Assembly: GCA_964581795.1 (NCBI GenBank)
Contig: CAZOPW010000062.1
Span: 1 to 11,526 of the forward strand
Direction: 5' to 3'
DNA from: EX4572-165 sp964581795
GTDB taxonomy: Archaea > Thermoplasmatota > E2 > DHVEG-1
Length of the DNA stretch: 11,526 bases
The notes beneath the pieces are model-generated. The model was given only the letters and a program-made list of their open reading frames with translations. It was not told the DNA's origin and did no database searches. A program made the position numbers and the translations under genes. Within the stretch, counting starts at the first letter, position 1. Each line of letters starts with the position of its first letter. Below are positions 8,571 to 11,526 of the stretch, in pieces.

Positions 8571-8640
8571 TTAACATAATATTGTTTATTTTTAACAATA
8601 TATTATTAATAAATAACATTATGTTAGGTATTTATAACAT
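8571..8640. promoter_or_regulatory. Candidate operator/promoter region of the membrane protein-XRE operon
   Basis: The six-base word TAACAT or its complement occurs four times: 8572-8577 (+), 8614-8619 (+), 8621-8626 (-) and 8635-8640 (+). The middle pair forms TAACAT-T-ATGTTA, a perfect palindrome with a one-base centre, and ATGTTA plus the last copy form a second inverted pair with eight bases between. ATATTGTT (8579-8586) and AACAATAT (8594-8601) make another 8-bp inverted repeat. The most TATA-like segment for the minus-strand operon lies at about 8607-8597, between the sites. Binding by the XRE protein is inference. Confidence 0.5.
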
Positions 8641-8764
8641 ATAGTATTTATAGTTATCGATAAAAAATCTCCCATATACTATACAAGATGAAAAAAAATT
8701 CTGACAAAATTAATATCTATCAACAATAGAAAGCTAAAATGACATCTTTATCGTTTTGACAATC

Positions 8765-8790
8765 TACCTAGGTAAATTTATAATAAATAA
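8765..8790 (+). promoter_or_regulatory. TATA box with adjoining 10-bp palindrome
   Basis: TTTATAATAA (8778-8787) is a good archaeal TATA box about 25 bases upstream of a predicted start near 8806. The perfect palindrome TACCTAGGTA (8765-8774) lies directly upstream, where the BRE or a regulator site would be. It serves the 86-residue ORF that follows. Confidence 0.5.
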
Positions 8791-8817
8791 TTCATAAAAT
8801 AGTGAAGTGTGGTGGAG

Positions 8818-9078
8818 ATGGTAAGAAAGAAAAATGTTTCTTTGCTAGCGATGAGTCTAGAGAGCATACCAATTAATTTAGGTATGACACAAACATATGA
8901 ACTACAAGCAAATCAATTGAAAAAAGAAGAAATCAAAGAATTAAATCTAGAAAAAATAGATACATCAATAGAATTAGACCAACTACTTGAACAATATCCA
9001 ATTCTTGATAAAATAGTTGAAAAACTCCTTAAATACGTTTATAATTGGATGATGGTGGTTACTTCTTCATTTAAGTAA
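8818..9078 (+). CDS. Unrecognised 86-residue protein
   Basis: I do not recognise this protein. It begins MVRKKNVSLLAMSL, a basic end followed by a mildly hydrophobic stretch broken by a Glu, so it could be a weak or decayed signal or anchor sequence. The middle (about 35-60) is rich in Glu, Lys and Leu and should be helical. The C-terminal part (LLEQYPILDKIVEKLLKY) looks amphipathic. Support for a real gene is the well-placed TATA box about 35 bases upstream and GGTGG at 8811-8815, although that site is only two bases from ATG 8818 and GTG codons at 8809 or 8812 could also start it. The stop is 13 bases before the scaffold gap, so its neighbour is unknown. Confidence 0.45.
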   Translation: MVRKKNVSLLAMSLESIPINLGMTQTYELQANQLKKEEIKELNLEKIDTSIELDQLLEQYPILDKIVEKLLKYVYNWMMVVTSSFK

Positions 9079-9091
9079 TATCTTGCAACCA

Positions 9092-9191
9092 NNNNNNNNN
9101 NNNNNNNNNNNNNNNNNNNNNNNNNNNNNNNNNNNNNNNNNNNNNNNNNNNNNNNNNNNNNNNNNNNNNNNNNNNNNNNNNNNNNNNNNNN
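9092..9191. other. Scaffold gap of 100 N
   Basis: Exactly 100 N, the usual placeholder for a gap of unknown size. The genes at 8818 and 9326 may not be true neighbours. Confidence 0.99.
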
Positions 9192-9284
9192 TTAAAATCA
9201 AACAGATTATGCTCAAAAAATATAGCTAATTTTTTTCAAATCATAAAAAATTGTAATATATTATTTGTAGGTGAATTGATAAAA
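9192..9284 (+). promoter_or_regulatory. Promoter region of the nuclease gene
   Basis: AATATATTA (9255-9263) is the best TATA candidate; the predicted transcription start falls at about 9284, right at the ATG of the leader ORF. An alternative AT-rich box (TCATAAAAAA, 9241-9250) would start transcription near 9270 and leave AGGTGA (9269-9274) partly in the mRNA. Confidence 0.4.
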
Positions 9285-9323
9285 ATGAATGTTTTTATTA
9301 GTAGTTTTATCATTATTAAATAA
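9285..9323 (+). CDS. Twelve-codon leader ORF before the nuclease
   Basis: ATG 9285 to TAA 9321-9323 encodes the hydrophobic peptide MNVFISSFIIIK. AGGTGA (9269-9274) stands ten bases upstream, or the ORF could be translated leaderless from the nearby TATA box. The stop ends two bases before the nuclease ATG, which has no ribosome site of its own, so reinitiation after this ORF is a plausible way to translate the nuclease. It may also be chance. Confidence 0.35.
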   Translation: MNVFISSFIIIK

Positions 9324-9325
9324 AT

Positions 9326-10528
9326 ATGACTGTGTATTCGCATTCTCGTTTAAGTTGTTTTGAGCAATGTCCATATAAATTCAAATTAAAATATCTTGAT
9401 AAAGTTGAAACTGAAGTTGAACAAAGTGTTGAAGCATTTCTTGGTAGTAGAGTTCATGAAACTCTAGAGAAATTGTATAGAGATCTTGAGTTTCATAAAG
9501 AAAATAGTTTGAATGATCTCATCAGTTTTTTACGTAGTGAGTGGGAGTCGCATTGGTCTGATGATATTGTTATTGTAAAGGAAGAGTATGGTAAGAATAA
9601 TTATTTATCGATGGCTGAACAATATATAACGGATTATTATCTTCGTTATGAACCATTTGACCAAGGAAAAACGATTTCAATTGAAGATCGTATTGTAATT
9701 GATCTAGATGGCAGTGGCGAGTATAAACTACAAGGGTTCATTGATAGGCTTGTTGAAATTGATGATGGTTTTTACGAAGTCCATGATTATAAAACAAATT
9801 CACGGCTTCCTCTTCCCGAATACATTGAAAATGATCGACAACTTGCTTTGTATGCTATCGGAGTAAAAGAACGGTATCCTGATTGTAAGGATGTTCGGTT
9901 AGTCTGGCATTTTTTAAAGTTTGATAAGGAAATAGATTCAACTAGGACTGAAGAGGAACTTGAACAGTTAAAAAAGGATACCGTTGAATTAATTGAGGCA
10001 ATTGAAAATACTGATCAGTTCCCATGTCAACCATCGGCTTTGTGTGATTGGTGTGAGTTCAAACCATTATGTAAAGAGTGGGCTCATTTGTATTCAATTC
10101 GAGAGAAACCTGAGAATGAATATTTAAATGATTCTGGTGTGAAACTCGTGAATCAGTATGCTGAACTAAAGAAAAAAAAGAACCAACTTAATCGTGAATT
10201 ATCTTCTGAAATAGAAAAAGTTGAGGAAGCATTAGCCAGTTTTGCAGAAAAAGAACAGATCGACGTGGTGTTCGGATCTGAAAAAAAAGTTCGTATTAAA
10301 GAATATGAACGATTTTCATTTCCATCGAAGCGAAATAAAAAACGAAAACAACTTGTGAACTTCATTAAAAAAGAAGGCAAATGGGAAGAGGTCAATCAAC
10401 TAGATACAAGTGCATTGAACTCGATTTTATTGAAAAAAGAATGGGATGAACAAATACTATCAAAGATATTAGACTATGCTCAGCTTAAATCATCAAAACG
10501 ATTCTATCTAGGATCAATAAAAAAGTGA
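9326..10528 (+). CDS. PD-(D/E)XK nuclease with Fe-S cysteines (Cas4/AddB-like, RecB-family)
   Basis: 400 residues. It opens YSHSRLSCFEQCPYKFKLKY, the usual start of RecB-family nucleases, which fixes the start at ATG 9326. Core motifs: H44 in GSRVHETLEKL, D140 in GFIDRL, D154-Y-K156 in VHDYKT (the D/E-x-K), and Q172 in RQLALYAI. C15 with C240, C243 and C249 (CDWCEFKPLC) matches the four-cysteine [4Fe-4S] staple of Cas4 and AddB. About residues 1-255 form the nuclease; 260-400 is a Lys/Glu-rich extension with a coiled-coil section (about 280-310), longer than a plain Cas4 of roughly 200 residues. Family members are exonucleases acting on DNA ends in repair, recombination or spacer capture. No helicase, Cas1/Cas2 or CRISPR array is in view, so a stand-alone DNA repair or end-processing role is the simplest reading. 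Confidence 0.88.
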   Translation: MTVYSHSRLSCFEQCPYKFKLKYLDKVETEVEQSVEAFLGSRVHETLEKLYRDLEFHKENSLNDLISFLRSEWESHWSDDIVIVKEEYGKNNYLSMAEQYITDYYLRYEPFDQGKTISIEDRIVIDLDGSGEYKLQGFIDRLVEIDDGFYEVHDYKTNSRLPLPEYIENDRQLALYAIGVKERYPDCKDVRLVWHFLKFDKEIDSTRTEEELEQLKKDTVELIEAIENTDQFPCQPSALCDWCEFKPLCKEWAHLYSIREKPENEYLNDSGVKLVNQYAELKKKKNQLNRELSSEIEKVEEALASFAEKEQIDVVFGSEKKVRIKEYERFSFPSKRNKKRKQLVNFIKKEGKWEEVNQLDTSALNSILLKKEWDEQILSKILDYAQLKSSKRFYLGSIKK

Positions 10529-10641
10529 GATAAAGGACTTATTGATAAAAAGGGTAAGCGCTATGTATGTATAAGTGCAGAGACATGGTTCAACTAAATA
10601 ATGTTCACTTTTCTAAACGATTAATATTTGCTTTAAATTCC
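10529..10641. other. Convergent spacer between nuclease and EncFtn
   Basis: 113 bases with no gene. It contains the small palindrome AGCGCT at 10557-10562 and no clear T-tract for either transcript. Confidence 0.4.
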
Positions 10642-10929
10642 TTATTCTTCCTCAATTTCAGTTATCTTTTTTTTCTTAAATAGATACGTCTCAAGTTCCT
10701 CATGAAATGCAGGATCTTCTCGCCTTATCCATTCGATAAGCATAGCAGCATGTTCTTTTTCTTCATCCCGATTATGCGCTAAAATGTCTTTCAGTGATTG
10801 ATTACTAGTCGCATCGACTCGTTCTTGATACCAGTTAATAGCTTCAATTTCTTCTATCAATGATTGTCTAGCTCGGTCCAAGTCCAATGTTTTCTCTTTC
10901 AACTGTTTTCTATCTTCATGTTCTATCAT
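10642..10929 (-). CDS. Encapsulated-ferritin (EncFtn) family ferroxidase, without cargo tail
   Basis: 95 residues forming two long helices. The family signature is LIEEIEAINWYQERVDA followed by HNRDEEKEHAAMLIEWIRR. The metal-site residues known from EncFtn line up with correct spacing: E26, E29, W33, Y34, E57 and H60. EncFtn proteins assemble as a ring of dimers, oxidise Fe(II) at a site between subunits, cannot store iron alone, and normally ride inside an encapsulin shell through a C-terminal targeting peptide. Here the protein ends soon after the conserved EWIRREDPAFHEELETYLF part with a short charged tail, KKKKITEIEEE, with no Gly/Leu-rich targeting peptide. No encapsulin gene is in the window. 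ATG 10929 lacks a ribosome site, but a TATA box stands 35 bases upstream, so the mRNA leader is very short. Confidence 0.87.
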   Translation of the reverse strand: MIEHEDRKQLKEKTLDLDRARQSLIEEIEAINWYQERVDATSNQSLKDILAHNRDEEKEHAAMLIEWIRREDPAFHEELETYLFKKKKITEIEEE

Positions 10930-10960
10930 AAGACATCAAAAAAACTACACAAGGAGTTAA

Positions 10961-10973
10961 GATATAAATTTTT
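10961..10973 (-). promoter_or_regulatory. TATA box of the EncFtn gene
   Basis: On the minus strand AAATTTATATC reads through 10971-10961; transcription is expected near 10940, about 11 bases before the ATG. It follows directly on the T-tract that ends the upstream gene. Confidence 0.5.
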
Positions 10974-10980
10974 TTATTCT

Positions 10981-10990
10981 AAAAAAAGAG
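10981..10990 (-). terminator. U-tract terminator of the repeat membrane protein gene
   Basis: The minus strand reads CTCTTTTTTT about 20 bases after the stop at 11011, a typical archaeal U-tract terminator. It separates this transcript from the EncFtn gene. Confidence 0.55.
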
Positions 10991-11010
10991 GAGATAGGGA
11001 ATAAATATTT

Positions 11011-11349
11011 TTATAACAATCCCCAAATCCCAACGATAATTGCAATAATCCCAATGATGGTCTGAAAGCTTCCCAACCATTTCGCTAGTTTCTCCAAATG
11101 TTTTCCCATAGCAGGAATGGCTGGTAAAATACCAACAATTAGGATGAGACCAACAATAATGGCTACGATACTTTGCAAATCGGTCCACCAAAAAATTGCA
11201 AGTATGATGGCAATAATCCCAATGATGGTCTGAAAACCACCAAGCCATTTCCCTAATTTTTCAAGGTGTTTTCCCATAGCAGGGATTGCTCCAAGTATAC
11301 CAGCACAGAGGACAAGTCCTCCAAGTATATTTACTATTTCTATCCACAT
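11011..11349 (-). CDS. Small membrane protein built from two near-identical halves
   Basis: 112 residues, four likely membrane segments (about 4-24, 38-56, 60-80, 94-112). It is an internal duplication with a 56-residue period: positions 17-52 and 73-108 align without gaps and differ at five of 36 sites (G/P, G/A, G/S, L/V, A/G). Each half has the conserved polar stretch AIPAMGKHLEKL, then KWLG, FQTIIGIIAII. The basic amphipathic stretch between helices should lie at one membrane face in both halves. I do not recognise the family; four short helices with a repeated motif could suit a small channel, an assembly factor or a membrane scaffold, none supported further. ATG 11349 is preferred, with GAGGAGAG upstream; a GTG at 11367 in frame is the alternative. 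It is transcribed alone. Confidence 0.75.
   Translation of the reverse strand: MWIEIVNILGGLVLCAGILGAIPAMGKHLEKLGKWLGGFQTIIGIIAIILAIFWWTDLQSIVAIIVGLILIVGILPAIPAMGKHLEKLAKWLGSFQTIIGIIAIIVGIWGLL
11042..11283. repeat. Imperfect 168-bp direct repeat inside the membrane protein gene
   Basis: A 26-base block at 11042-11067 recurs exactly at 11210-11235, and a 17-base block at 11099-11115 recurs at 11267-11283; both are offset by 168 bases. Between the blocks the copies differ partly at third codon positions. This is the DNA trace of the two-fold protein duplication. Confidence 0.9.
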
Positions 11350-11526
11350 CTTACATTCTCTCCTCACAGTTTTCTAATATTTTTTTGACCCGGAAATTAT
11401 TTTACTTGTTTATTACTTTTTATAAAAAAATAAGTGATTTTAAAAAATTTTACACCTAAAATAAAGTTATATTTCGATTTTAACTAAAACTTCATGATAA
11501 ATACTTACAAAATTAAAATATGTTTA
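11350..11526 (-). promoter_or_regulatory. Promoter region of the repeat membrane protein; right end of window
   Basis: On the minus strand TTTTTTTATAAAAA (11430-11417) is a good TATA box, predicting a start near 11395 and a leader of about 45 bases containing GAGGAGAG. The remaining bases to 11526 are AT-rich, and I see no gene, RNA or repeat in them. Confidence 0.45.

Noticed and set aside
8689..8730. Short ORF starting at an ATG followed by an A-run
   Set aside because: Thirteen codons, no ribosome site, and no following gene it could lead.
10153..10395. 80-codon minus-strand frame with Phe and Ser runs
   Set aside because: Antisense to the Lys/Glu-rich nuclease extension, which explains the Phe/Ser composition.
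10540..10620. Possible small RNA or tRNA-like fold in the convergent spacer
   Set aside because: No cloverleaf pairing, no T-loop consensus and no stable GC stem could be found.
10979..11248. 89-codon minus-strand frame rich in Trp, His and Cys
   Set aside because: It is another phase of the duplicated membrane-protein gene; its own repeats merely mirror the DNA repeat.
11042..11283. Repeated blocks considered as a CRISPR or other spaced array
   Set aside because: Only two copies, 168 bases apart and in frame inside a coding gene; they are an internal gene duplication.

Overview
The window (11,526 bases, AT-rich throughout, with a 100-N scaffold gap at 9092-9191) looks like draft genome sequence from an uncultivated euryarchaeon. 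A Thermoplasmata-like lineage is my best guess; no rRNA or marker gene is present to prove it. The archaeal signs are TATA-like boxes at the right distance upstream of genes, short or nearly leaderless 5' ends mixed with GGTGG/GAGG ribosome sites, U-tract terminators, a paralogue of the archaeal/eukaryotic release factor aRF1/eRF1, a DUF2178-type membrane protein paired with an XRE regulator, and a jelly-roll-like C-terminal domain that I associate with secreted archaeal proteins.

Layout, left to right. (1) 2-1711 (+): the 3' part of a secreted clostripain-family (C11) cysteine protease, whose first codons lie off the left edge. (2) Convergent with it, on the minus strand, are a soluble hybrid sensor with seven PAS domains, a GAF-like region and a histidine kinase core (2942-6985), followed 114 bases downstream by a Vms1-like release-factor paralogue (1748-2827). 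(3) 7398-7820 (+): a small FMN flavodoxin, divergent from the kinase across an AT-rich 412-base spacer. (4) 7933-8543 (-): a two-gene operon with a four-helix membrane protein and an XRE-type repressor, preceded by a cluster of TAACAT half-sites that may be its operator. (5) 8818-9078 (+): an unrecognised 86-residue ORF with a clear promoter, then the scaffold gap. (6) 9326-10528 (+): a Cas4/AddB-like PD-(D/E)XK nuclease with iron-sulfur cysteines, preceded by a 12-codon leader ORF that ends two bases before its start. (7) Minus strand, right end: an encapsulated-ferritin-type ferroxidase (10642-10929) with no cargo tail and no shell gene in view, and a small membrane protein made of two nearly identical halves (11011-11349), each with its own promoter.

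The genes do not form one obvious pathway. Flavodoxin, EncFtn and the Cys-bearing PAS kinase would fit redox and iron handling. The Vms1-like factor would act in ribosome rescue, the nuclease in DNA processing, and the protease outside the cell. No CRISPR array, tRNA, rRNA, or recognisable transposase is visible.
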